IMG/VR virus record: IMGVR_UViG_3300017991_005548
Coordinates: 62,001 to 126,000 of that record
From: a virus
Direction: 5' to 3' (one strand)
Length of the DNA stretch: 64,000 bases
Shown: positions 39,156 through 45,110 of the stretch, one piece after another
How positions within the stretch are numbered: the stretch's first letter is position 1
Layout of the letters: every line of letters begins with the position of its first letter
Notes under the pieces: generated by a model
What the model was told of the DNA's origin: nothing
The model's database searches: none
What the model saw: the letters and a program-made list of their open reading frames with translations, nothing else
Made by a program: the position numbers and the translations under genes

Positions 39156-39607
39156 CTGTTTTGCTCAATGTATTTTTTCTTGTATCTCAGTGCTACTTCG
39201 CGAGTAGTAGGAATTATTTCCCTGTTCCCTTCATTCTTTAATTTCTTGTATCCTGTTCCCCATCCCTCTTCTGCGAGGCCACATTCTCTGCAAGATCTAA
39301 AAGGAGGTCTATGAGAATGATAATCACTGCTTTTCGCTTCAGCTTCTAAAACTAATTCATGAGGACATTTGTCCATATAAGCTTCTTCAGCTTTTATTCT
39401 GAGTTCAGTCAAGGATTTTAATCTGCGTCCCACTTGGTCAATTTTGTCTTGGACTTGTTGAATGAGAGCCTTTTCAACTGCACCATCACTGATTGCTTCT
39501 TGAACAGTCGATCCTAAGTCTGCAATACTTTGGATTTCTTCTGCTTCTTCGTCTTCGCACCACATTGGGTCAGGATCTGTATCAATCATTTCATTATTTA
39601 TGGACAT
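39152..39607 (-). CDS. Unknown protein with cysteine knuckle
   Basis: 151 residues. KCPHELVLEAEAKSSDYHSH followed by PFRSCRECGLAEEGWG looks like a Cys/His zinc knuckle; it is preceded by a coiled coil. Function unknown. Confidence 0.55.
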   Translation of the reverse strand: MSINNEMIDTDPDPMWCEDEEAEEIQSIADLGSTVQEAISDGAVEKALIQQVQDKIDQVGRRLKSLTELRIKAEEAYMDKCPHELVLEAEAKSSDYHSHRPPFRSCRECGLAEEGWGTGYKKLKNEGNREIIPTTREVALRYKKKYIEQNR

Positions 39608-39637
39608 AGTCTACCTCATCGATTGTTGGTTAGACTT

Positions 39638-39729
39638 TGGCGGAAGGAGAGGGATTTGAACCCTCGTGCCCCTTTCAGGACCAACCGCTTTCCAGGCGGT
39701 GACGATTAACCAGACTCCGTCATCCTTCC
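39638..39729 (-). tRNA. tRNA-Ser(GGA)
   Basis: Acceptor GGAAGGA/TCCTTCC, G73, encoded CCA; anticodon arm ACCGC-CTGGAAA-GCGGT; long variable arm, as expected for Ser. It lies alone between protein genes. Confidence 0.9.
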
Positions 39730-39735
39730 ATATTT

Positions 39736-39993
39736 TTATTTTTCATCTTGGGTTTTCGTTTCCCCTACTTTGATCAGATGTCTTGGGTTAACTAAAACAA
39801 GATAATTTTTAAGTACACAATATCCATTATCCAACATATACTCAATTTCATACATGGTGTTTATACTCATACTCCAAATACCTGCACCATGCCAGTCTTG
39901 ATATTTTTGGGGGCGTTTAACAACATCCCCAATTTTCAAGCCGTTAGGATTGCAAACATCTGCCAGTTCAAGATCCGTTCTTTTCATCTTCAA
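39736..39993 (-). CDS. Unknown small protein
   Basis: 85 residues, beta-rich (VVKRPQKYQDWHGAGIWSMS). It overlaps the next gene by 26 bp. Not recognised. Confidence 0.5.
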   Translation of the reverse strand: MKMKRTDLELADVCNPNGLKIGDVVKRPQKYQDWHGAGIWSMSINTMYEIEYMLDNGYCVLKNYLVLVNPRHLIKVGETKTQDEK

Positions 39994-40246
39994 GTTCCTT
40001 GTTGATGAAATTCTTTAACACTGCATTGAACCCAATAGAGACAAGTTCTGAAAGCTCGTCCTCTGTTAAATCATGGGTTCTGACCCCCTCAATATTTTCT
40101 GATGCTTTTACAGCAACAACAGGAAGTCCACTCTCTTTTATTAAATCTTTTAGTGCAATAAGTATTAACGTATCGATCTCTCCTTCAGTAAGATCGATCT
40201 TAAATGGTTCGCCTGCTTCAAGTTTTTCTGGTTCAAGAATTTTCAT
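39968..40246 (-). CDS. Unknown acidic protein
   Basis: 92 residues, helical and acidic (DLTEGEIDTLILIALKDLIK). Overlapping starts and stops link it to its neighbours in a coupled run. Not recognised. Confidence 0.5.
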   Translation of the reverse strand: MKILEPEKLEAGEPFKIDLTEGEIDTLILIALKDLIKESGLPVVAVKASENIEGVRTHDLTEDELSELVSIGFNAVLKNFINKELEDEKNGS

Positions 40247-40443
40247 CGTTTAATTACCTTCTCAGGCATTTCATCTCTTTTGTTCACAACCATGTACTTC
40301 CCATTGCCCTCAAAAATAACAGAAAGACCGCCATTTATTAGCTTAGCTGTTTCGCATTTGATCATTTCTGCCCCATCTTTTCTTTTGATCATCTCCCCAA
40401 CATACTCTTCCTGTACTTTTTGATTGATAAAATCTGTTAGATT
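40243..40443 (-). CDS. Unknown small protein
   Basis: 66 residues from ATG 40443 (MNLTDFINQKVQEEYVGEMI), selected for AAAGGTAG upstream. A small beta-rich fold (LSVIFEGNGKYMVVNKRDEM). Not recognised. Confidence 0.5.
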   Translation of the reverse strand, partial: NLTDFINQKVQEEYVGEMIKRKDGAEMIKCETAKLINGGLSVIFEGNGKYMVVNKRDEMPEKVIKR

Positions 40444-40450
40444 CATATAT

Positions 40451-40663
40451 CTACCTTTTATTTGGCTCTTCAATCACCATTATACAGCCAAGATTAGTAT
40501 CAAAGTAACTAAGTCCATATTCTTCCAGAACTTCTAGGACCAGTTCCCTCATTTTAAGGGAATTTCCTGTAACAACCTCAAAAGGAGGGTCATAATTAAA
40601 AATATGAGAGTCAAGTAAAGACCGAACATCTTGATGCTTAACCCCATGTAAATCTAACTTCAT
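40451..40663 (-). CDS. Small Smr-domain-like protein
   Basis: 70 residues from ATG 40663. It starts MKLDLHGVKHQDVRSLLDSH and contains FEVVTGNSLKMRELVLEVLE. LDLHG and TGNSxxM are the two signature segments of Smr (small MutS-related) domains, which nick DNA or cleave RNA. In recent work on ribosome rescue, Smr domains cleave mRNA at stalled ribosomes, so a translation link is possible. The protein is a minimal single domain. Confidence 0.6.
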   Translation of the reverse strand: MKLDLHGVKHQDVRSLLDSHIFNYDPPFEVVTGNSLKMRELVLEVLEEYGLSYFDTNLGCIMVIEEPNKR

Positions 40664-41313
40664 TTTCCGTGTAACCAACCCTTCCGATTATGAGTCTCTT
40701 TCATTTGAACCTCTTCGGAAGGGACATAAAGACAGTGGTCCTGGATATATCGTTGAACTTCTTCGTCCAAATATGGCAAAAAGTCTGATCTGCCATGTTT
40801 TTTGAAGTGATCTCTTGCCATAGTAGACGAACATTCGGTAATTTTGTCTTCTACGTCCAAGAAAAGATGGGGAGGATTCTTATACCATCGATATTTCTTC
40901 TTCAATTCGATTCCACTTCTTGTTACAACAACAAATTTGGCAATTTCCCGTAATTTTTTGAAATTATGCCAGTTAATGAAGTTGTTTACGTTGTCAGCAC
41001 CAATGATAAAACTGATATCAACATCAAGTTGTGGGTCTTTGAGGAGGGTTTGGACTAATTCGAAGGTCGAACCACTCAGTTCATGTCTAATTTCGTAATC
41101 AAATACATGAAGTTTCGGATTTTTTCTGCAAGCGATAGCGCACATCCTGAGTCTGTGTAAATTAAGCTCTAAATTCTTACCAAATCGATGTTTATTGCAA
41201 GGCAAGAGCCAAACTTCATCAAATTTTCCTTTTTCAAGGACAAATTCAGCTACTTGTATATGAGCAAGTGTTGGGGGATTGAAAGCCCCGCCAAGAATGG
41301 CAATTTTAGTCAT
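40660..41313 (-). CDS. nadD: Nicotinate-nucleotide adenylyltransferase (NadD-like)
   Basis: 217 residues from ATG 41313 behind GGAG. ILGGAFNPPTLAHIQVAEFV holds the GxFxPxHxAH nucleotidyltransferase motif with a Leu-Ala-His variant, and IIGADNVNNFINWHNFKKLR is the NaMN site. The C-terminal SSTMARDHF corresponds to the ISxTxxR motif. It should form NaAD or NAD from the mononucleotide and ATP. Large phages sometimes rebuild NAD after host depletion systems act; no second NAD gene is visible here. Confidence 0.85.
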   Translation of the reverse strand: MTKIAILGGAFNPPTLAHIQVAEFVLEKGKFDEVWLLPCNKHRFGKNLELNLHRLRMCAIACRKNPKLHVFDYEIRHELSGSTFELVQTLLKDPQLDVDISFIIGADNVNNFINWHNFKKLREIAKFVVVTRSGIELKKKYRWYKNPPHLFLDVEDKITECSSTMARDHFKKHGRSDFLPYLDEEVQRYIQDHCLYVPSEEVQMKETHNRKGWLHGK

Positions 41314-41331
41314 AGTTTTCTCCAATGATTT

Positions 41332-41419
41332 TGGCGGAAGAGGTGGGATTCGAACCCACGGATGCTCTCACATCAACGGTTTTCAAGACCGCCGCCTTCG
41401 ACCTCTCAGCCACTCTTCC
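41332..41419 (-). tRNA. tRNA-Ser(TGA) copy 1
   Basis: Acceptor GGAAGAG/CTCTTCC, G73, encoded CCA; anticodon loop CTTGAAA on CGGT/ACCG; long variable arm. Confidence 0.9.
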
Positions 41420-41431
41420 AAATTTTGATGG

Positions 41432-41572
41432 ACAAGACGGGATTCGAACCCGCAAATCGAGATGCCTCACCCATTGCTTAGGAGAAAAATAACTCCTGCC
41501 CATGGTAGCGACATTACTCTTAAGACCAGAGCCTCAACTTTGCCAATTTAAGTTACTTGCCCGTCTTGTCAA
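41432..41572 (-). tRNA. Aberrant tRNA-like gene, possibly Leu(TAA)
   Basis: T-arm GCGGG-TTCGAAT-CCCGT and an acceptor of the type ACAAG/CTTGT frame about 140 nt. A CTGGT-CTTAAGA segment looks like a Leu(TAA) anticodon half, with ACCA 11 nt further on, but an inserted hairpin (GGAG-TTATTTTT-CTCC) separates it from a variable arm GAGGCATCTC. Boundaries and identity are uncertain; it could be an interrupted tRNA or a remnant. Confidence 0.4.
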
Positions 41573-41576
41573 ATTT

Positions 41577-41698
41577 TGGCGGATGAGGTAGGATTCGAAC
41601 CTACACTGTAGCGGTTTCTGTTTTTTGGTTGCTGAAGAGAACCTTTTTGTCAAGTTCATTTTTTGGACCGCCGTCTCTGCCAGTTGGACTACTCATCC
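41577..41698 (-). tRNA. Interrupted tRNA with E4 insert
   Basis: Acceptor GGATGAG/CTCATCC, G73 and encoded CCA are intact, as is the T-arm GTAGG-TTCGAAT-CCTAC. Anticodon stem GCGGT/ACCGC encloses 51 nt. Direct repeats CCAAAAAA flank the stem-loop motif inside. No U33-containing anticodon is readable without knowing the splice sites. Confidence 0.6.
41630..41659 (-). repeat. tRNA-associated stem-loop motif, copy E4
   Basis: Stem GAACTT-GACAAAA-AGGTTC followed by TCTT and CAGCA. TCTT can pair with GAGA of the host tRNA D-arm (one G-U). Confidence 0.75.
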
Positions 41699-41709
41699 AT
41701 ATTTATAGT

Positions 41710-41737
41710 AATATAGCCTTAAAATAAGAGATTGCAA
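41710..41737 (-). promoter_or_regulatory. sigma70-type promoter for Ser/odd tRNA group
   Basis: Minus-strand TTGCAA, 16-bp spacer, TATATT, 12 bp before the first tRNA. No leader ORF or terminator here. Confidence 0.6.
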
Positions 41738-41756
41738 GTTAAATATAAAGAAAAAT

Positions 41757-41843
41757 TGGAGGAAGATTGAGGGTTCGAACCCCATCCCTTTCGGAACCAT
41801 CTGTTTTCGAAACAGTGACAGGAGCCATCCTGCATAATCTTCC
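41757..41843 (-). tRNA. tRNA-Ser(CGA)
   Basis: Acceptor GGAAGAT/ATCTTCC, T73, encoded CCA; anticodon loop TTCGAAA on CTGT/ACAG; long variable arm. T73 is unusual for Ser. Confidence 0.8.
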
Positions 41844-41851
41844 ATAGAAAT

Positions 41852-41941
41852 TGGCGGAAGGGGAGGGATTCGAACCCTCGGACCCCTTGCGGGGTCGCAG
41901 GTTTAGCAAACCTGTACTTTCGGCCACTCAGTCACCCTTCC
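41852..41941 (-). tRNA. tRNA-Ser(GCT) copy 1
   Basis: Acceptor GGAAGGG/CCCTTCC, G73, encoded CCA; anticodon arm CAGGT-TTGCTAA-ACCTG; long variable arm. Confidence 0.9.
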
Positions 41942-41951
41942 ATAGGGGGCA

Positions 41952-42689
41952 TTATACCCCAAAAATCAATAATTCAAAATCGCCATTCTCATGTTCTACG
42001 ATTGCAGAGCAATGCTCTACCCAATCTCCGCAGTTATAGTAGTCAATCCCATCAATTTTTTTGATTATAGGAGAATGAACATGACCACATATAACTCCAT
42101 CGCAATGATTCTCTTTGGCATACTCTGAAAGGAGACCTTCAAACTCTCCAACATAAGTAACAGCTTTTTTAAAATTTTCCCTGGCAAACTTTGATAAACG
42201 AACTCTTTTCACTCCGAACATCCTTAAACATCTTGCCAGGAACTCATTCATTGAAACAAGAGTGTCATAACCCCAACTTCCAACCTTTGAGATCATGACT
42301 CCAATTCTTGAAAAAAGAATGAAATCAAACTTATCTCCATGAGTGATGTAATACTTCTTTCCAAAACTGTGATAATATGTTTCTTTACAAATTTCCAGGT
42401 TCGGATAATGAAAACTGTCCAAAAGTTCCATCATACCATGATCATGATTTCCTAAAACATAATGGACGTTACAGTGTTTTGACATTTTTAGAAGTCTTCT
42501 AATGACTTCTGTTTGGTTTTTATCCCATTTAGTTCTGTCTAATCTCCAAAGATCAAAGATATCTCCGATAAGATATAAATTGTCACATTCAGTCTCTTTT
42601 AGGAATTTAAGTAGTTCTTTAGATTTGCATCCAACACTGGCCATGTGGCAGTCTGAGATGAATACTGCTCGGTACTTAGTTTTACTCAT
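41952..42689 (-). CDS. Metallophosphoesterase (LpxH-like)
   Basis: 245 residues from ATG 42689, preceded by AGGAGG at 6 nt. Calcineurin-like motifs in order: FISDCHM, LIGDIFDLW, LGNHDHGM, THGDKFD and CGHVHSPII, all metal ligands present. GDIFDLW and the C-terminal GDWVEHC are typical of UDP-2,3-diacylglucosamine hydrolase relatives. The substrate could be a lipid A precursor, nucleotide or other phosphodiester. It lies inside the tRNA region between Ser(TGA) and Ser(GCT). Confidence 0.8.
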   Translation of the reverse strand: MSKTKYRAVFISDCHMASVGCKSKELLKFLKETECDNLYLIGDIFDLWRLDRTKWDKNQTEVIRRLLKMSKHCNVHYVLGNHDHGMMELLDSFHYPNLEICKETYYHSFGKKYYITHGDKFDFILFSRIGVMISKVGSWGYDTLVSMNEFLARCLRMFGVKRVRLSKFARENFKKAVTYVGEFEGLLSEYAKENHCDGVICGHVHSPIIKKIDGIDYYNCGDWVEHCSAIVEHENGDFELLIFGV

Positions 42690-42777
42690 ATTTTTCCTCC
42701 TATAAGTAGTAAGGAATAATACTGAGAAAACAGGATAAAACCTACTCAATAATGAGTTGTTAACCAAGTATTAATAT

Positions 42778-42868
42778 TGGCAGAGGGAGTGGGACTCGAA
42801 CCCACAAACCGCATTTCTACAGCTTACATGATTTCAAATCAAGCTCTTCATCCAGCCAGATTCCCTCC
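42778..42868 (-). tRNA. tRNA-Ser(TGA) copy 2
   Basis: Acceptor GGAGGGA/TCCCTCT, G73, encoded CCA; loop TTTGAAA on a stem with one mismatch; long variable arm. Last gene of array 4. Confidence 0.8.
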
Positions 42869-42874
42869 ATTGAT

Positions 42875-42960
42875 TGGTAGCTAGGAGGGGGGTCGAACCC
42901 CTACGCCTTTCGGCATTAGTTTCTAAGACTAACATGTCTACCAAGTTCCATCACCTAGCC
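42875..42960 (-). tRNA. tRNA-Leu(TAG), type II
   Basis: Acceptor GGCTAGG/CCTAGCT, A73, encoded CCA; anticodon arm TTAGT-CTTAGAA-ACTAA; variable arm TGCC-GAAA-GGCG. Confidence 0.9.
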
Positions 42961-42965
42961 ATCTT

Positions 42966-43042
42966 TGGTAGCCTCGCTGGGAGTCGAACCCAGAACATAC
43001 AGTTTCTAAGACTGCCCTCTCTGCCAATTGGAGTACGAGACC
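42966..43042 (-). tRNA. tRNA-Leu(TAG), short variable loop
   Basis: Acceptor GGTCTCG/CGAGGCT, A73, encoded CCA; anticodon arm GCAGT-CTTAGAA-ACTGT; variable loop only ATGTT. Leu tRNAs normally have a long variable arm. Confidence 0.8.
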
Positions 43043-43050
43043 ATTAAATT

Positions 43051-43136
43051 TGGCGGAAGGTAGGAGATTCGAACTCCTATGCCCGTGAGGACGACAGTTT
43101 AGCAAACTGCTGGCTTACCATTCGCCACAACCTTCC
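43051..43136 (-). tRNA. tRNA-Ser(GCT) copy 2
   Basis: Acceptor GGAAGGT/ACCTTCC, G73, encoded CCA; anticodon arm GCAGT-TTGCTAA-ACTGT; long variable arm. Confidence 0.9.
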
Positions 43137-43138
43137 AT

Positions 43139-43225
43139 TGGTAGCCAGGGAGGGCCTCGAACCCTTACTCCCTTTCGGGAACTGGATTTTGAATCCAGCG
43201 CGTCTGCCAATTTCACCACCTGGCC
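43139..43225 (-). tRNA. tRNA-Leu(CAA)
   Basis: Acceptor GGCCAGG/CCTGGCT, A73, encoded CCA; anticodon arm CTGGA-TTCAAAA-TCCAG; variable arm CCC-GAAA-GGG. Confidence 0.9.
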
Positions 43226-43236
43226 AATAAATTTAA

Positions 43237-43306
43237 TGGAGCTAATGAGATTCGAACTCATCCCCCTGCCTCTATGGGCAGTTCGGCTACCGTCTAGTAA
43301 CCCCAA
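43237..43306 (-). tRNA. Degenerate tRNA-like gene
   Basis: Acceptor GGGGTTA/TAGCTCC pairs at all 7 positions with wobbles and the T-arm ATGAG-TTCGAAT-CTCAT is good. The D-arm is very short, and the anticodon stem CTGCC/GGCAG encloses only CATAGA. No CCA and no readable anticodon; probably a decayed or unusual tRNA. Confidence 0.4.
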
Positions 43307-43336
43307 TTGGTTGCGTATAAACATATAAACAATATT

Positions 43337-43424
43337 TGGTAGTCTCGGGGAGATTCGAACTCCCACCTCCTTCGCGGAGACAACGACCTCAACGTTGCGT
43401 GTCTGCCAGTTCCACCACGAGACC
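43337..43424 (-). tRNA. tRNA-Leu(GAG)
   Basis: Acceptor GGTCTCG/CGAGACT, A73, encoded CCA; anticodon arm CAACG-TTGAGGT-CGTTG; variable arm CTCC-GCGAA-GGAG. Confidence 0.9.
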
Positions 43425-43471
43425 ATTATAAGTGGCCATAACTGACGAATTAACCCCAGTTTTGGCCGTTT

Positions 43472-43491
43472 ATTCGTAATATATTACGAAT
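43472..43491. repeat. 20-bp perfect palindrome
   Basis: ATTCGTAATATATTACGAAT between tRNA-Leu genes; possible protein-binding site or hairpin. Confidence 0.6.
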
Positions 43492-43494
43492 TAT

Positions 43495-43570
43495 TGGTAG
43501 CCCTGGTCGGATTCGAACCGACACTTTACGGATTTTAAGTCCGCTCCCTCTGCCGTTGGAGTACAGGGCC
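43495..43570 (-). tRNA. tRNA-Leu(TAA), short variable loop
   Basis: Acceptor GGCCCTG/CAGGGCT, A73, encoded CCA; anticodon arm GCGGA-CTTAAAA-TCCGT; variable loop AAAGT. Short loop unexpected for Leu. Confidence 0.8.
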
Positions 43571-43575
43571 ATTTT

Positions 43576-43641
43576 TAACTGTTTTTCTCGTTATAGTGGA
43601 AAATATAACTGTTTTTCCAGTTTTGTAACTGTTTTTCCAGT
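43576..43641. repeat. Three direct repeats of TAACTGTTTTTC
   Basis: TAACTGTTTTT occurs three times; the last two extend to TAACTGTTTTTCCAGT, whose ends are self-complementary. They fill the gap between tRNA-Leu and tRNA-Tyr. Confidence 0.7.
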
Positions 43642-43645
43642 AAAA

Positions 43646-43737
43646 TGGTGAGCAGGGAGGGATTCGAACCCCCAATGTTTACCCAAAGGGGACAGATTTA
43701 CAGTCTGCCGCAACACCACCATCGTTGCCGCCTACCC
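43646..43737 (-). tRNA. tRNA-Tyr(GTA) copy 1
   Basis: Acceptor GGGTAGG/CCTGCTC, A73, encoded CCA; anticodon arm GCAGA-CTGTAAA-TCTGT; long variable arm as in bacterial Tyr. Confidence 0.9.
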
Positions 43738-43741
43738 ATTT

Positions 43742-43829
43742 TGGTCCTGGTGGTAGGTAACGATCCTACTTGATGCGCAATGATGATAGTTTTACAGACT
43801 ACCCCGTCTCCTTAACGGTCTACACCAGG
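43742..43829 (-). tRNA. tRNA-Tyr(GTA) copy 2, divergent T-loop
   Basis: Acceptor CCTGGTG/CACCAGG, encoded CCA; anticodon arm GTAGT-CTGTAAA-ACTAT. The T-arm is GTAGG-ATCGTTA-CCTAC, lacking the TTCGA loop. C1:G72 resembles archaeal/eukaryotic Tyr rather than bacterial. Confidence 0.75.
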
Positions 43830-43834
43830 ATAAA

Positions 43835-43854
43835 AAGGTGACTTAAGTCACCTA
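43835..43854 (-). terminator. Internal terminator in array 4
   Basis: Minus-strand palindrome AGGTGACTTAAGTCACCT followed by TTTTTA, splitting the Cys tRNAs from the rest. Confidence 0.65.
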
Positions 43855-43940
43855 ATGCCTCTGGGTCAGACTTACCAATACCGTCATATTGGGTCCGATA
43901 GCCCAGTAAGGACTTTAAGCGTCTGGTTTTCCCCAGACCC
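43855..43940 (-). other. Structured spacer between tRNA-Cys and the internal terminator
   Basis: Hairpins GTCTGG/CCAGAC and CTGGG/CCCAG with an inner CCAATA/TATTGG are visible. No ORF or T-arm was found. It may be a small RNA or a processing spacer. Confidence 0.4.
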
Positions 43941-44028
43941 TGGAGCGCGGTGAGGGATTCGAACCCTCGCGGACATAAGTCCCATCAGTTTTGCAGACTG
44001 TGCCATTAAACCACTCTGGCAACCGCGC
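43941..44028 (-). tRNA. tRNA-Cys(GCA) with long variable arm
   Basis: Acceptor GCGCGGT/ACCGCGC, T73 (a Cys identity base), encoded CCA; loop CTGCAAA on CAGT/ACTG; variable arm GGGAC-TTAT-GTCC is type II, unusual for Cys. Confidence 0.8.
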
Positions 44029-44034
44029 ATATTA

Positions 44035-44105
44035 AGCACGATGTCGGAATCGAACCGACTTCTGCGGGTTTGCAATCCGCCGCCTCACCATCTGGCTCAT
44101 CGTGC
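44035..44105 (-). tRNA. tRNA-Cys(GCA), short variable loop
   Basis: Acceptor GCACGAT/ATCGTGC, T73, no encoded CCA; anticodon loop TTGCAAA on GCGG/CCGC. First gene of array 4. Confidence 0.85.
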
Positions 44106-44240
44106 ATGGCAATAAAATTTCAAAGATCTCTTGATGTTTTAAATATTCCCGTTCGGTAACATTCGAAACACTCTGAAGTTCAAAACCTTAGAATATTACC
44201 GCTCGGTAACATTTTGGCTATCAATTAAGCCATAAAAAAA

Positions 44241-44264
44241 CCCCGTTCGGAAAACCGAACGGGG
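44241..44264 (-). terminator. Attenuator terminator of tRNA array 4
   Basis: Minus-strand stem CCCCGTTCGG-TTTT-CCGAACGGGG and a T-run. Its 5' side CAACCCCGT (44267-44259) is a perfect 9-bp complement of ACGGGGTTG (44311-44303) within the leader ORF. Confidence 0.9.
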
Positions 44265-44284
44265 TTGAAAACCGAGTTAAGAAC

Positions 44285-44362
44285 TTACGTTCTCTGGACG
44301 CACAACCCCGTCCATCTCAAACTGAGATATGATGAACATAGGCTGAGCGATAAAGATTTCAT
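44285..44362 (-). CDS. Leader peptide of tRNA array 4 (25 aa)
   Basis: The product starts MKSLSLSLCSSYLSLRW. Residues 3-15 (SLSLSLCSSYLSL) are 13 residues in a row made only of Ser, Leu, Cys and Tyr, which is the amino-acid set of array 4. Ser codons TCT, TCG, AGC, TCA, AGT and Leu codons TTA, CTC, CTA, TTG are all sampled. AGGAAAG precedes the ATG. The next codons ACG GGG TTG form the antiterminator strand. Confidence 0.85.
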   Translation of the reverse strand: MKSLSLSLCSSYLSLRWTGLCVQRT

Positions 44363-44401
44363 TATAAGTTCTTTCCTGTTAAAAATTCAAATTACAACCC
44401 T

Positions 44402-44429
44402 ATTATAAACTGGATCTGAAGCTTTTCAA
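44402..44429 (-). promoter_or_regulatory. sigma70-type promoter, tRNA array 4
   Basis: Minus-strand TTGAAA, 16-bp spacer, TATAAT. Confidence 0.85.
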
Positions 44430-44731
44430 GTTGAAAACGCAATTATTTCAAATTTTTCTTTTTCTTTCAGCCATTCGTACTCATGAAGGTAAGGGTTATC
44501 GTAGAAAATAATTGGATACTTTCCACCACCAGTACATATTGGGACAACATTATAGGATAGCCATTCAGTCGCCTCTTCAAAATCCATCCCTTCTCCCATG
44601 AACTTCTGCAACATAAGTTCATAAGAATAAATAAGTTCATCTCTTATGGTGATGCCAACAACACAATTGTCCAAATCATCTAGTTTAATGGTCCCATCAT
44701 CACATTCTTCCAATATTTTTTGAATATCCAT
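44426..44731 (-). CDS. Unknown acidic protein
   Basis: 101 residues, mostly helical and acidic (MDIQKILEECDDGTIKLDDL), with IRDELIYSYELMLQKFMGEG in the middle. Its stop lies in the -35 region of the array 4 promoter. Not recognised. Confidence 0.55.
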   Translation of the reverse strand: MDIQKILEECDDGTIKLDDLDNCVVGITIRDELIYSYELMLQKFMGEGMDFEEATEWLSYNVVPICTGGGKYPIIFYDNPYLHEYEWLKEKEKFEIIAFST

Positions 44732-44986
44732 TTATGGGCCAACCCAAATAATTCCAATGTTTTTACCAACAGTTACTTTTAATTTAACCATATTATTGCC
44801 GATTGCAACGATTCTGTTGAATTTGTAGGTAATAATCTCTCTGGCTTGGATCATGGAGTTACATACGCCTGTTGAAACGGTAAAACAGGTATCAGGACAT
44901 TCTATGCTTGCTTGAATGCCACGGGGATGAATATTCTCAAATATTATGTGAGCTTCTTCTCCACAAACTGGGCATTTCATACTCAT
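44732..44986 (-). CDS. Zinc-ribbon protein
   Basis: 84 residues. MKCPVCGEEAHIIFENIHPR and ECPDTCFTVSTG give two Cys pairs. No clear ribosome-binding site; the structured RNA at 44990-45106 ends immediately before the start, so expression may depend on it. Function unknown. Confidence 0.55.
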   Translation of the reverse strand: MSMKCPVCGEEAHIIFENIHPRGIQASIECPDTCFTVSTGVCNSMIQAREIITYKFNRIVAIGNNMVKLKVTVGKNIGIIWVGP

Positions 44987-44989
44987 GGC

Positions 44990-45106
44990 ACAAAAAAAGT
45001 GCGATACATCTCAACATCAACAACTCGAAATAATCGTACAGGCCGCTAAACCTAACAACTACGCCCCATGGTAGCTAGAATCGCCAACGTTAAAACATAC
45101 CGCACT
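44990..45106 (-). ncRNA. Structured RNA closed by a 12-bp helix
   Basis: On the minus strand AGTGCGGTATGT (45106-45095) pairs along its length with the end segment that includes ATCGCACT (to 44998), with two or three wobbles, followed by seven Ts. The inside is about 85 nt with a CTAC/GTAG hairpin. It ends like a terminator and starts like a tRNA acceptor, but no T-arm is clear. Either a small RNA or a leader/attenuator for the zinc-ribbon gene. Confidence 0.5.
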
Positions 45107-45110
45107 AAAG

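Noticed and set aside
44302-44343. Alternative leader start at an internal ATG in the array 4 leader, other frame
   Set aside because: No ribosome-binding site in front of it, while the chosen frame has AGGAAAG and the matching codon run.
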